Below are positions 11,574 through 24,309 of a stretch of 64,000 nucleotides of DNA, piece after piece. The position numbers were made by a program, and so were the translations under genes. The first letter of the stretch is position 1; each line of letters opens with the position of its first letter. The notes beneath the pieces were generated by a model. The model had not been told where the DNA came from and searched no databases. It was given only the letters and a program-made list of their open reading frames with translations. This stretch comes from Tetrahymena thermophila SB210 (Eukaryota > Ciliophora > Oligohymenophorea > Hymenostomatida > Tetrahymenidae): the NCBI RefSeq assembly GCF_000189635.1, contig NW_002476399.1, positions 248,001 to 312,000 of the forward strand, written 5' to 3'.

Positions 11574-13740
11574 ATGTTTCTACTGAATTTAGATTAATTC
11601 TCTTCTGAGTTTTTCTTTACTCTTAGTAATTAAAAATATATGAAAAATACCTTATAAGGAGCGATACTTACGTTATTTGTTGTTTTCATCTCTCTTTATT
11701 ACTTTATTTACTTACTTAATTTGTATGTAAATAATTAAATTAGCCCAAAATTTAGATCTTAAACCTTCATAATCAATGAAAAATAACAAATTGAGTTTTC
11801 TAGTGATCTTGTTGGATTTGTATTTTAGTATAACTAAACTATAACTATCGATGAGTTACAAGCAAAATAAAATTTAACATACCTAGTATATATTCCATAA
11901 TTTTACTATAGCGATGGTCTTAATAATATTACTTATGATTTAAATCTTGATGTAATACCATGCACTGATCCTTCACTCAAAGGATTAAATTGCATAGATT
12001 TCTCAAAAATAAACAACTTCACTTTAGAATTAGATATTAGTAATCAAATTTACTCATCTTTATAAATTAATGTTTACGGGTGTTTAGATGTGGATACTGT
12101 AAAAACTACCATTCCTTCTAACTGCGCTTCATAAGCTGAAATAGATAAAGTTATTAATGGTATATATTCTTAATTTTATCTAAAGATGAAGACACAATAA
12201 TATAACACAACTTCAGAATAAATTTAAACTAATTATAGAAATATCTATAGTTATGTATTTTCATCTTAGTTTATTGTTAATACTTTGAAGACATAGAGAT
12301 AGGAGACTTAAGTAAGCTAAGGGTTGATTTTTTAATAAAAATAAATCTATTCTTCTCCTTATTAATATAATTAACTAATTTAAAGCTTTGATAGAAAATA
12401 ATCTTTGCAAATGGGGCTAGGACCGTATATCTAAGAAAATATCATGATGGATGAACTATTGCAATAATTTTAAATTTAATATGCTTCAATTGCAGATATT
12501 CTAGCTTTAACAAATAGCATCACTTTTATTATAATTTTTTCAAGAATGATTGGAAGATTCTGCTCAAAAAGATTAATTTAAGAAGACATTTTTATGCTTA
12601 TTTTCAGAAATTTATTTTTGAATAAAACCTTTTAAATTTTAAGGCATAACAAATTTATTGAGGAAAAAAATGATTTATCATTTTAATTTTTGAATGAAAA
12701 ATAAGAATTAATTGATGATTTTACAGAATAAGCATCTCCAATAAATAAAAATATTCCAGCTTTTGAAACTAAGTTTAGAGATTATGTGGAGAAACAATAG
12801 GTTTTAACGATTAATTCAGAAAAAGAAAATTTAACCTTTTTGGAAGAAGAAGAAATTAAAAAATAATAAAGCGAAGAAGCATCAAATACTCAAATAATAA
12901 AACTAAATAGGCGAAAAAACATTTAGAGTGGTTTAGATTTTAATGACAAATTATTTTTTTAAAGCCAAGACTTTTCTCCAACAAAATAAACAAGCATATG
13001 CATTTTTAATAATAAATATTCATTTTAATCTTAGTCAAAATTTAATAATTCAAATCAAAATTCTCTTAAATTATCGACTGAAAATGAAAAAAAATAAACA
13101 GAAAATATTTTTTTAAATAAAAAAATCATGGAAGATATAATTTCTTCAAAGTTGAAAGTAGTACATAGTAATAAATTAAGGCATGCTATTTACAATTTAA
13201 TATTTAAATTCAAGTAAAAAATTTACATTTTTATTATTTTTTTTCAATTATTTTAAAACTTAAATTTGCTTAATTAAAAGATTCTTTAAGTCTAAAGCTT
13301 TCCTTTTGCATAAAGGCATTGATCATAAGTAACTAATATAAATAGACTAAGAAGCTAAAAGGAGCTAAAATATCTATTAACTTTATGAAGATGTAATCTT
13401 CTTGAAAAAAGCTGTTTCAATGCTTCTAAGCTAAGAATAATTAGCTGCAATCAAACTTATAAGCCTCACTGATAATTATTTTAATCTAGATTTAAAAAGA
13501 GAAAATTTAATAGAATAATATAAAAGTAAATTTTTAATAATTTTAATCATATTTTAATGAAATTAAAACAAAAAAGGTATGGAAAATAAGTTAAATTATT
13601 TCGAAAAACAATTTATAATGTTTCAGTCTGAACAACTATAATCAGAATACATTCAATAATTTTTTATGAACTATTAAAATCTCAGAATAAAAAATGAAGT
13701 TGATAAAAGAATAATTTCAAGTATTACAAATATTAAATGA
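11574..13740 (+). CDS. 2TM-family membrane protein, copy 2 (682 aa)
   Basis: Exons are 11574-13213, 13281-13525 and 13577-13740. The introns are 67 and 51 nt, and the spliced length is exactly 683 codons. The product is unrecognised but carries the full family layout: an N-terminal membrane helix (LFVVFISLYYFIYLL), a cysteine domain with IPCTDPSLKGLNCIDFSKI and YGCLDVDTVK, a second hydrophobic stretch, an acidic and Gln-rich linker (EEEEIKKQQSEEA), and the conserved C-terminus ending near SSITNIK. It is closest to copy 3 at 21.9 kb; the two differ mainly in the linker after the second helix. Its 3' neighbour is a truncated 2TM copy followed by a MACPF gene on the other strand. Confidence 0.8.
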
Positions 13741-14905
13741 ATATCTCCTTTAGATTTTGAGATTTAAAAATATTATAATAATTAATATTATTCTTCTTAC
13801 TTAATTCATATACCTATTTTAAATACATAAAATAAAAATATCTTTTAAAACACTAAAATTTAGTAAATTAGATTTGGATAAGATAAATTAAAATTTTAAT
13901 ATTTCATTAATATTCTTAAAAAATTAATTTATTTACTTTCATAATTAATATTTATTATTTAAAAAATTTTATTTTATATAAAATACATCTTAAGTTTTTG
14001 TTTTGAATAAATTCATAGTTAAAATCAGTGATTGAAAAAGATGGACAAATTTTTGTCTTTTTTGTCAAAATGATATATTATAAAAAAAGAAAAATTTTTT
14101 TTTATCAAAATATTATTTTGTTTCAAGCTCTTTAACTTTTAAGTTTATTTTGTTAGTTTCCTCTTTCACCTGTACTGGGTTATGGATCTGTGCCAAGCTT
14201 CATTTGTGACATATTGTAATCCAATATTTATCCTCATTATTTAAATTTTATTACTATTTAATTTATTAATTACTCTTACAATAGCTTGAGTAGTTTATTA
14301 AAGTACATATTCCATTTCCTAGCAGTTGGGTGGAATAGTTAAGTAATACTCTTTTGGCCACAAATAAATTCTAAAATTTTAAAAATTAAAAAAAAGTTTT
14401 TTGTATATTAATTGAAAAATAAAATAAAAATAACTCTTATTATAAAAAATGAGTCATTAATCTTGTATTTGATAAATAAAAATAAACCATTTTTAATAAT
14501 AATTTTGATCAAATATATTAAATATATTTCAAAACTAATATTATCTTTTATTAATAGAAAAAAACATGAAAAAAAATTATGAATTTAAATTGCTTAATAT
14601 TAATTTAAAACGGTTTAATCATATTAGAATTGATAAAAAAAAAAATAAATAAAAATTTTTTTTAATAGTTTAGAAGTATAAAGCAAACTAAAAATCAGTA
14701 ATAAATAACTAAAATGTTATTTGAAAAAATAAAATTAGTTAAACATTTCTTTATTATTAACATATTTTTGGCTAACAAAGTAGTTAATTTATTGGTAAAT
14801 AAATAATCAATAGACTTTATAAAAAATAATTAAAAACATATAAATTAAATTAAAAAAAGGTAAAAGACAAAAATTAATAAATAAAAACTATCATCTAAAT
14901 CAGTT
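13741..14905. other. Spacer with a possible unknown minus-strand fragment
   Basis: The last 500 bases duplicate the 5' flank of 2TM copy 3 (14385-14905 versus 21395-21940). The segment 14160-14365 is less AT-rich than its surroundings. Read on the minus strand it gives about 65 codons without TGA (including YYLTIPPNC and ATNEAWHRS-like pieces). I do not recognise it; it may be a remnant of an unrelated gene or transposon. Confidence 0.35.
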
Positions 14906-15190
14906 ATGTTTCTGATGAAATTAGATTAATTCTCCTCCGAATTTTTCTCTACTCTTAGTAATTAAAGGAATATGAAGAGTACACCATAAGGAGTGATACT
15001 TACTCTATTTGTTGTTTTCATCTCACTTTACTACTTTATTTACTTACTTAATCTGTATATAAATAATTAAATTAGCCCAAAATTTAGATCTTAAACCTTC
15101 ATAATCAATGAAAAATAATAAATTGAATTTTCTAATGATCTTGTTGGGTTTGTATTTTAGTATAACTCTACTATGGCAATTGATGAATTT
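14906..15190 (+). pseudogene. 2TM copy truncated after about 95 codons
   Basis: An intact-looking 2TM start codon, membrane helix and the first conserved segment (SNDLVGFVFQYNSTMAIDEF) are present and in frame. The gene then stops being 2TM-like within the codons for IDEF and continues as the downstream flank of a MACPF gene (GGATTTTACAAA...TTTCTTTTATTT, also present at 18640 and 25065). Little decay is visible in the retained part, so the break is recent. The rest of the lumenal domain, the second helix and the C-terminus are missing. Confidence 0.75.
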
Positions 15191-15502
15191 GGATTTTACA
15201 AAAATTTCTTTTATTTTTTTTATTCCAACTACCTATTTAAGCACAAAAACAAAATATTATTAAAAAAGGAAAGGAATTTTAGAAAATTAGATGTAACAAT
15301 ATGAATATAATGTTAAAATAGTTAATATATTTTATTGTTAGATGTTTTTTTATGAATTAATTTATGAAAATATTTAATTTTTAACTTTCAAAAAATATTT
15401 TATTATAATTTATTAATACAATATTTAATATTGCTAATTTTATTTAAATAGTAAGTTTGATTAGCTGAGTGATGTTCGAAAACTTGTTTACCAAATATTT
15501 TA

Positions 15503-17203
15503 TCAAAAAGCTGGACAATTACACTAAAGTTGTAATCCATTAGGACTAACATTAATATTTGGTATACACTCAGTACATATCATTTAGAATCTACTATCAT
15601 TTGGAGGAATCTAATTAAGATCAGCAAATTAAGGAAATCCACTAAGAGATGCTACACTGCATCCTTTATTTACCCAATTACCATAGCTATCATTTAAAAT
15701 AGTTCTGAAGTTACCTAAGCTATCTCTTTCGTATCTAACGTCTTTAGGAATTCCTAATAGGAAGAATTCAGTAAATTCGCCTGAGCTACATCTACTTTTT
15801 GAAATATCATAAGGTAATTCAGGAGGGCATAAAGATGCTTCATTCATTTAAAATGGATTTGAAATTGCATAATCAAGAGGTAGTGGTATATTTGTATCTA
15901 CTAATATATGAATTAAAATATTTGTATTTCCATATCCTTAAACAGCGAATGCAATCTAGGGTCCATTACTTTCTATTCTTCTCTGTTCTTGAATTTATTA
16001 CTAGTTTTTAATATATCTTTCTTTCATTGATTCAATTCTACTCATAATTGCTTGTTATAAGTTTTGCTTTACTTAGGCATCTGTAACTAGACTATCCCAA
16101 GATACAAACTTATTTATTTTTAATAAAGCAGGATTTTGGCTAATAGTGTTTTCCCAATTAGATTCATTTTCTGGATTTCCTCCAAATTTATGATCAACAT
16201 CAATTTTTCTTCTCATAACAAAATAGCTATCGCCTGGTTTCCCATTTAATTCATTGTTAAGCGCTTATTCCACTTATTCACGAGATATGCCTCCATTAAA
16301 TGAATGAGAATCATAGACACAACTTTTGAAAGAATTTACTTTTTCAATCATACCTCCAATGTAGGTATCAACAGAAATATGAGTTCCCCATGATTCTAAG
16401 AAATCACTATATACTTCAGGTGAATATTCTTAAGGTAAAGCATTTACAGCTCTTTACGCATATTTGTTTAAGCTCAGATTATCATTCTTAAAAGTCATCC
16501 TCAGAACATTCTTAGCCATTTGTGAAACGGACATTTCTTAATCTCCTTTAAAGAATTTTTCATATATCTAATTTAAATCTTATGAGTGACTATATTGTCC
16601 TCCCAACCAGTAGCCATTTTAAGCAGCTTCAATCCACACATTTGATAATTCTTAATCGCTTTAAAATATTTTGATGTCTGGTTACAACTCTATTTATTCT
16701 ACTTGTGTCTCATCAGCTACAATAAATTGGTTATCTGAAAGTGGATCTTTCCAAATTTATTCTTGAGTGGGCTCTTTTTAATAAGTGAGTTAGATTGCAG
16801 GAAGTTTTAGTTCACCAGTAGTAATATCAAAAGAAACTCCAACTCCAGAAGGCATATTTTTAATACCTTAAACTGCTTATTCAGTATCAGAATTTTAAGA
16901 CATCTATAACATTTTCATGCTAGTTTTCTCATGTAAATGAAACTATTCTTATTATGCTTGTAATCCAACACAGTAATCTCCATAAAATCCAGGATAAGGG
17001 CATAAATCTTACTTTGCTTCCTCATTTATACTTGAGGTTATCAATTAGAATAACTATCTTTAGTTTAAAACTGACTCATTAACCAAATTTAGATCATAAA
17101 AGCTTTCAAAATGACTTCGATTTTTTAAAAAGCCTTGCTATGGATGGCTCAAGGCTAGTATAAATTATATTAATAGAAAAGCAAGTACTTTTTGCTGAAG
17201 CAT
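15503..17203 (-). CDS. Secreted MACPF (perforin-like) protein, copy 2 (566 aa)
   Basis: Single exon. The N-terminus MLQQKVLAFLLIQFILAL is a likely signal peptide. The WGTH...GG MACPF signature is intact near residues 265-285, and the FGG..E.ESNWENT block follows near 340. The cysteine-rich tail ends in LQCNCPAF as in the other copies. Compared with copy 1 it lacks four residues after the signal peptide and reads GIPKDVRYERDS in the tail, a form shared with copies 3 and 4. The segment before the tail (NILIHILVDTNIPLPLDYAI) differs strongly from its paralogues. It is convergent with the truncated 2TM copy at 14.9 kb. Confidence 0.87.
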
Positions 17204-17423
17204 TTTTATGTTTATTTATTTTTAATAATAATAATAAATTATTCATACAAATACAAATTTTGGTCTAAATATTTTTTACTGTAATAAAAAGCAACTCTCA
17301 TTAACTTTACAAATAAGCACATTAAATTTGAAATAAAATAAAACTAAACATCAAAGGTATGATTTTCCTTTTAATTGAATTATTTAAATCGTATGCAGAT
17401 AAATTTTCAAAAATAAATAATTT

Positions 17424-17600
17424 TGTATGGTAATTAATCCTTTCTTAATTAAATATAATTTATCCTGAATTAGTTTTGATTTATGCTTGAGTAATAAGAA
17501 AATTTAAGCTTCTCTTAGACATGAAATAATTAGATATATTCTTTTATTATCAAGTTAAATAGCTGAAAATAGACTAAAAACAAAATTATTAATTTAATTA
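17424..17600 (-). promoter_or_regulatory. Conserved block upstream of MACPF copy 2
   Basis: Same block as at 7589-7740, beginning TTTGTATGGTAATTA. It lies about 220-400 bases before the start codon. Confidence 0.3.
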
Positions 17601-17697
17601 GTATAAACAGATTAATAAAGTACAAATAAACTCAATTAAATAATTTTAAATTTTATAATAATTATGTTGAGGCAATTAATTCCCTAAATTTCATTTT

Positions 17698-17990
17698 GAT
17701 GAATACATTTACTATTATTAATTTTATTACAGCCTTGATGGTATTAATAACACTAATTAGTTTATTGATCTTAATTTAATTTAAATGTAATTATTCTTCA
17801 TCAAGGATTAAATTATATTAATTTTTCAAAAATAAGCAATTTATTTTTAGAAATAGATATATAATAAAATTTATTTTATTCACAAACTAATGTGTATGGT
17901 TGTTTAGATTTAGATACAATAAAAAAATGCTATGCCTTTTAAATTTGAATAAACTAATTTAGATAACACTATTAATAAACTCTATTGAAA
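17698..17990 (+). pseudogene. 2TM-family internal relic
   Basis: The relic corresponds to the middle of the 2TM lumenal domain: a piece like the YYSDG..NIT.LIDLDL region, then FSK.S.LFLEIDI and VYGCLDLDT-like pieces. It carries TGA and frame changes. Related relics lie at 21165 and 27551, each beginning with the same GATGAATACATTTACTAT. It was therefore already part of the MACPF unit before copies 2-4 multiplied. Confidence 0.55.
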
Positions 17991-18963
17991 AAATAACTTA
18001 AAAACATAAAAATTAATATTTTAATTACAGGATTAGCAATAGTAATAAAGAAATTTTGAAGAAATTTTTATTAATTTGTTAAAATTTTACAAATTAAATT
18101 TAAATTATAAAAGATAAATTCTATTTTATGAATATATAAATTGAATGTAAAAGTAACTATTTATAATTTTAATTTATCACATATAAACTTATATGTTATA
18201 AAAAACAATAATAAATAGTCATCATAAGTGTTCAAAAGTACAATTAACTAATTAAGAAATTAATTCTAATATTTTATAAATTTATAGGACTAAAATTTAA
18301 TTTTGATAAAATTATATTCAATTTAACGATTTTTACTTTGTGAGTCTTGAAAAAATTAAAAAACTTTAAATTGAAATATTAATAATGTGATTTTTAGCCT
18401 TAATTAATGGAAAGTTTTATTATTGAATGGAAGTAATAAATGTAATAATAATAATAATCATTTGGTATTCCGAAAAATTAATTATTAATAATGATTATAA
18501 CAATAGGTCATATTTTCTATGTAAGCCAATTATTTTCTTACTTTGAAATATTAAATTATTAGTATTAATCAGAAATAACAAAGACTGTATATCCAACCCA
18601 TATTAATAATTAGACTTAGATTTTATAATAAATTTGGATTTTACAAACATTTCTTTTATTTTTTTTTATTCCACCTACCTATGTAAACCTATGTAAGCAC
18701 AAAAACAAATTATTCTTAAAAAAGGAAACGAATTTTAGAAAATTAGATGTAACAATATGAATATAATGTTAAAATAGTTAATATATTGTATTGTTAGATG
18801 TTTTTTTATGAATTAATTTATGAAAATATTAATTTTTAACTTTCAAAAAATATTTTATTAAAATTTTTTTATTAATACAAAATATTTAATATTGCTAATT
18901 TTATTTAAATAATAAGTTTGATTAGCTAAGTCATGTTTGAAAACTTGTTTACCAAATATTTTA
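17991..18963. other. AT-rich spacer downstream of MACPF copy 3
   Basis: No gene is seen. From about 18585 onward (CCAACCCATATTAATAATTAGACTTAG) it is nearly the same as 25010-25367 downstream of MACPF copy 4. Parts of 18150-18490 resemble 5090-5230 downstream of MACPF copy 1. Confidence 0.5.
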
Positions 18964-20667
18964 TCAAAAAGCTGGACAATTACACTAAAGTTGTAATCCA
19001 TTAGGACTAACATTAATATTTGGGATACATTCAGTACATACCATTTAGAATCTACTTTCGTTTGGAGGGATCTAATTAAGATCAACAAATTAAGGAAATC
19101 TACTAAGAGATGCTACACTGCATCCTTTATTTACCCAATTACCATAGCTATCATTTAAAATAGTTCTGAAGTTACCTAAGCTATCTCTTTCGTATCTAAC
19201 GTCTTTAGGAATTCCTAATAGTAAGAATTCAGCAAATTCACCTGAGCTACATCTACTTTTTGAAATATCAAAAGGTAATTCAGGAGGGCATAAAGAAGCT
19301 TCATTCATTTAAAATGGATTTGATATTGAATAATTAACAGGTAATGATATATTAGTATTTCCATATAATAAATTAAGTATAATATTTGTATTTCCATATC
19401 CTTAAACTGCGAATGCAATCTAGGGTCCATTACTTTCTATTCTTCTCTTCTCTTGAATTGATTACTAATAATTAATGTATCTTTATTTCATTGATTCAAT
19501 TCTATTCATAATTGCTTGCTATAAATTTTGTTTTACTTAGGTATCTGTAACAAGACTATCCCAAGATACAAACTTATTTATTTTTAATAAAGCAGGATTT
19601 TGGCTAATAGTGTTTTCCCAATTAGATTCATTTTCTGGATTTCCTCCAAATTTATGATCAACATCAATTTTTCTTCTCAATACAAAATAGTTATCACCTG
19701 GTTTCCCATTTAATTCATTGTTAAGTGCTTATTCCACTTATTCACGAGATATACCTCCATTAAATGAATGAGAATCATAGACACAACTTTTGAAAGAATT
19801 TACTTTTTCAATCATACCTCCAATGTAGGTATCAACAGAAATATGAGTTCCCCATGATTCTAAGAAATCACTATATACTTCAGGTGAATATTCTTAAGGT
19901 AAAGCATTTACAGCTCTTTAGGCATATTTGTTTAGGCTCAGATTATCATTCTTAAAAGTCATCCTCAGAACATTCTTAGCCATCTGTGAAACAGACATTT
20001 CTTAATCTCCTTTAAAGAATTTTTCATATATCTAAATTAAATCTTATGAGTGACTATATTGTCCTCCCAACCAGTAGCCATTTTAAGCAGCTTCAATCCA
20101 CAAATTTGATAAATCTTATTCGTTTTAAAATATTTTGATGTCTGGTTACAATTCTATTTATTCTACTTGTGTCTCATCAGCTATAATAAATTGGTTTTGT
20201 GAAAGTGGATCTTTCCAAATTTATTCTTGAGTAGGCTCATTTTGATAAGTGAGTTAGATTGCAGGAAGTTTTAGTTCACCAGTAGTAATATCAAAAGAAA
20301 CTCCAACTCCAGAAGGCATATTTTTAATACCTTAAACTGCTTATTCAGTATCAGAATTTTAAGACATCAATAACATTTTCATGCTAGTTTTCTCATGTAA
20401 ATGAAACTATTCTTATTATTCTTGTAATCCAACACAGTAATCTCCATAAAATCCTGGATAAGGGCATAGATCTTACTTTGCTTCCTCATTTATACTAGAG
20501 GTTATCAATTAGAATAGCTATCTTTAGTTTAAAACTGACTCATTTACCAAATTTAGATCATAAAAGCTTTCAAAATGACTTCGATTTTTTAAAAAGCCTT
20601 ACTATGGATGGCCCAAGGCTATTATAAATTATATTAATAGAAAAGCAAGTACCTTTTGCTGAAGCAT
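18964..20667 (-). CDS. Secreted MACPF (perforin-like) protein, copy 3 (567 aa)
   Basis: Single exon, with the same start context and signal peptide as copy 2. The MACPF signature (WGTHISVDTYIGG), the FGG block and the cysteine-rich C-terminal tail are all intact. It is very similar to copy 4 over the whole length. The differences concentrate in about 25 residues before the tail (IILNLLYGNTNISLPVNY), where copy 4 reads IQIHLMFGIGNISLPVNY. A 2TM relic lies behind its 5' flank at 21165. Confidence 0.87.
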
Positions 20668-20885
20668 TTTTATGTTTATTTATTTTTAATAAAAATAAAT
20701 TTTTAATGCAAATATAAATTTTGATCTAAATATTTTTTACTGTAATAAAAATCAACTCTCTTTAACTTTACAAATAAACACATTAAGTTTGAAATAAAAT
20801 AAAACTAAACATCAAAGATATGATATTCTTTTTGATTGAATTATTAAATTTTTATGAATAATAAATTTTCAAAAATACCAAATTT

Positions 20886-21055
20886 TGTATGGTAATTAAT
20901 TCTTTCTTAAATAAATATAATTTATCCTGAATTAATTTTGATTTATGCTTAAGGAATAAGAAAAGTTAAGTTTCTCTTAGAGATGAAATAATAACATATA
21001 TTCTTTTATTACTAAGTTAAAGAGCTGAAAATAGACTAAAAACAAAATAATTAAT
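20886..21055 (-). promoter_or_regulatory. Conserved block upstream of MACPF copy 3
   Basis: The third occurrence of the TTTGTATGGTAATTA...GCTGAAAATAGACTAAAAAC block, about 220-390 bases before the start codon. Confidence 0.3.
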
Positions 21056-21164
21056 TTTATTAGTATAATCAGATTAATATAGTACAAATAACAGTACTCA
21101 ATTAAATAATATAAAATTTTATAATAATTATATTGAGGCAATTAATTACCTAAATTTCATTTTG

Positions 21165-21395
21165 ATGAATACATTTACTATCTTCAATTTTATTAGAGCC
21201 TATGATGGTATTAATAACACTACTTAGCTTATTGATCTTAATTTAATTTAAATGTAATTATTCTTCATCAAGGATTAAATTATTATAATTTTTCAAAAAT
21301 AATCAATTAATTTTTAGAACTAGATATATAATAAAATAGCTCTATTTACAAACTAATGTGTATGGTTGTTTAGATTAAGATACAATAAAAATGAT
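21165..21395 (+). pseudogene. 2TM-family internal relic, shortened
   Basis: Same relic as at 17698 but cut after the YGCLDLDT-like part. At about 21395 it joins directly to a copy of the 2TM 5' flank also found at 14385 (AAAAAGTTTTTTGTATATTAATTG). This marks a duplication or recombination joint. Confidence 0.55.
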
Positions 21396-21941
21396 ATTAA
21401 AAAATAATAAAAAGTTTTTTGTATATTAATTGAAAAATAAAATAAAAATAACTCTTATTATATAAAATGAGTTATTAATCTTGTATTTGATAAATAAAAA
21501 TAAACCATTTTTAATAATAATATTGATCAAATATATTAAATGTTTTTCAAAACTAATATTATCTTTTATTAATAGAAAAAAATATGAAAAAAAAATTATG
21601 AATTTAAATTGCTTAAAATTAATTTAACACCATTTAATCATATTAAAATTGAATAAAAATAAATTAATAAAAATTTAATAAATAAATAAATATTTTTTTT
21701 TATTTCTTAGAAGTGTAAAGCAAACTAAAAATCAGTAATAAATAACTAAAATGTTATTTGAAAAATAAAGTTAATTAAAAATTTCTTTATTTTTAACATA
21801 TTATTGGCTAACAAAGTAGTTAATTTATTGGTAAATAAATAATCAATAGACTTTATAAAAAATAATTAAAAACATATAAATTTAATTAAAAAAAGGTAAA
21901 AGACAAAAATTGATAATTAAAAACTATCATCTAAATCAGTT

Positions 21942-24118
21942 ATGTTTCTAATGAAATTAGATTAATTCTCCTCTGAGTTTTTCTTTACTCTTAGTAATTA
22001 AAGGTATATGAAGAGTACACCATAAGGAGTGATACTTACGCTATTTGTTGTTTTCATCTCACTTTACTACTTTATTTACTTACTTAATCTGTATGTAAAT
22101 AATTAAATTAGCCCAAAATTTAGATCTTAAACCTTTATAATCAATGAAAAATAATAAATTGAATTTTCTAGTGATCTTGTTGGGTTTGTATTTTAGTATA
22201 ACTCTACTATGGCTATTGATGAATTACAAGCAAAATCAAATTTAACATATCTAGTGTATATCCCATAATTTTACTATAGCGATGGTCTTAATAATATTAC
22301 TTATGATTTAAATCTTGATGTAATACCATGCACTGATCCTTCACTCAAAGGATTAAATTGTATTGATTTCTCAAAAATAAGCAACTTCACTTTAGAATTA
22401 GATACAAGTAATCAAATTTACACTTAATTATTCATTAGTGTTTACGGCTGTTTAGATTTGGATAGCGTAAAAACTACTATTCCTTCTAACTGTGCTTCAT
22501 AAGCTGAAATAGATAAAATTATTAATGGGGTCTATTCTTAATTTTATTTAAAGATGAAGACACAATAATATAACACAACTTCCAAGTAAATTTAAACTAA
22601 TTATAGAAATATCTATAGTTATGTATTTTCATCTTAGTTTATTGTTAATACTTTGAAGACATAGAGATAGGAGACTTAAGTAAGCTAAGGGTTGATTTTT
22701 TAATAAAAATAAATCTATTCTTCTCCTTATTAATATAATTAACTAATTTAAAGCTTTGATAGAAAATAATCTTTGCAGATGGGGCTTGGACCATATATCT
22801 AAGAAAATATCATTATGGATGAACTATTGCAATAATTTTAAATTTAATATGCTTCAATTGCAGATATTCTAGCTTTAGCAAATAGTATCACTCTTATTAT
22901 AATTTTTTCAAGAATGTTTGGAAGATTTTTTTCAAAAAGATTAATTTAAGAAGACATTTTTATGCTTATTTTCAGAAATTTATTTTTAGATAAAAGTTAT
23001 TAAATTTTAAGGCATAACAAATTTATTGAGTAAAAAAATGATTTATTTTTTTAATTTTCGAATGAAAAAAAAGAATTAATTGATGATTTTACAGAATAAG
23101 CATCTCCAATAAATAAAAATATTCCAGCTTTTGAAACTAAGTTTAGAGACTATGTGGAGAAATAATAGGTTTTGATGAATAATTCAGATAAATTAAATTT
23201 AATGTTTTAGAAAGAAGAAGAAATTAAAGAATAATAAAGCTAAGAAGCATCAAATATTCAAAAAACAAGACTAAATAGATAAAAAAATATTTAGAGTGGT
23301 TTAGATTTTAATGAGAGATTTTTTTTTTCAATCGAAGACTTTTCTCCTACTAAATAATCAATTTAAAATAGTATATGTATTTTTAATAATAAATATTCAT
23401 TTCAATCTTAGTAAAAATTTAATAATTCAAATCAAAATTATCTTAAAATATCCACTGAAAATGCAAAAAAATAAATAGAAAACATTTCTTTAAATAAAAA
23501 AATCATGTAAGATATAATTTCTTCAAAGTTGAAAGCAGTACATAGTAATAAATTGAGGAATGCTATTCACAATTTAATATTTAAATTCAAGTAAAAAATT
23601 TTCATTTCTATTATTTTTTTTCAATTATTTTAAAACTTAAATTTGCTTAATTAAAAGAGTCTTTAAGTCTAAAGCTTTCCTTTTGCATAAAGGTATTGAT
23701 CATAAGTAACTAATGTAAATAGACAAAGAAGCTAAAAGGAGCTAAAATATCTATTAGCTTTATGAAGATATAATCTTCTTGAAAAAAGCTGTTTCAATGC
23801 TTCTAAGCCAAGAATAATTAGCTGCAATCAAACTTATAAGCCTCACTGATAATTATTTTAATCTTGATTTAAAAAAAGATAATTTAATTGATTAATATAA
23901 AAGTAAATTTTTTTAAATTTTAATCATATTTTAATGAAATTAAAACAAAAATAGGTATGGAAAATAAGTTAAATTATTTCGAAAAACAATTTATAATGTT
24001 TCAGTCTGAATAACTATAATCAGAATACATTCAATAATTTTTTATGAACTATTAAAATCTCAGAACAAAAAATGAAGTTGATAAAAGAATAATTTCAAGT
24101 ATTACAAATATTAAATGA
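21942..24118 (+). CDS. 2TM-family membrane protein, copy 3 (685 aa)
   Basis: Exons are 21942-23590, 23658-23902 and 23955-24118, with introns of 67 and 52 nt. The spliced frame is exactly 686 codons. The first helix (LFVVFISLYYFIYLL), the paired cysteine motifs and the C-terminal block are intact. Relative to copy 2, the segment after the first cysteine motif reads NQIYTQLFISVYGC, and the polar linker differs by many substitutions and small in-frame changes. Exons 2 and 3 are almost unchanged. It is convergent with MACPF copy 4, with a transposase fragment between them. Confidence 0.8.
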
Positions 24119-24309
24119 ATATCTCCTTTAGATTTTCAGATTTAAAAATATTATAATAAATTGTATTATATGTCTTACTTAATTAAATAACCTATTCTAA
24201 ATGCATAAAATAAAAAATATCATTTAAAACAACAATATTTAGTAAATTAGATATGGATAAAATAAATTAAAATTTTGATATTTCATTAATATTCTAAAAA
24301 AATTAATTA

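Noticed and set aside
15629-15847. Short standard-code frame of 72 codons, with relatives at 19090-19308 and 25494-25712
   Set aside because: They are internal pieces of the MACPF genes between two TAG/TAA glutamine codons, not separate genes.
15799-16011. Plus-strand frames opposite MACPF genes (also 5937-6167)
   Set aside because: They are antisense shadows of conserved MACPF coding sequence with no independent support.
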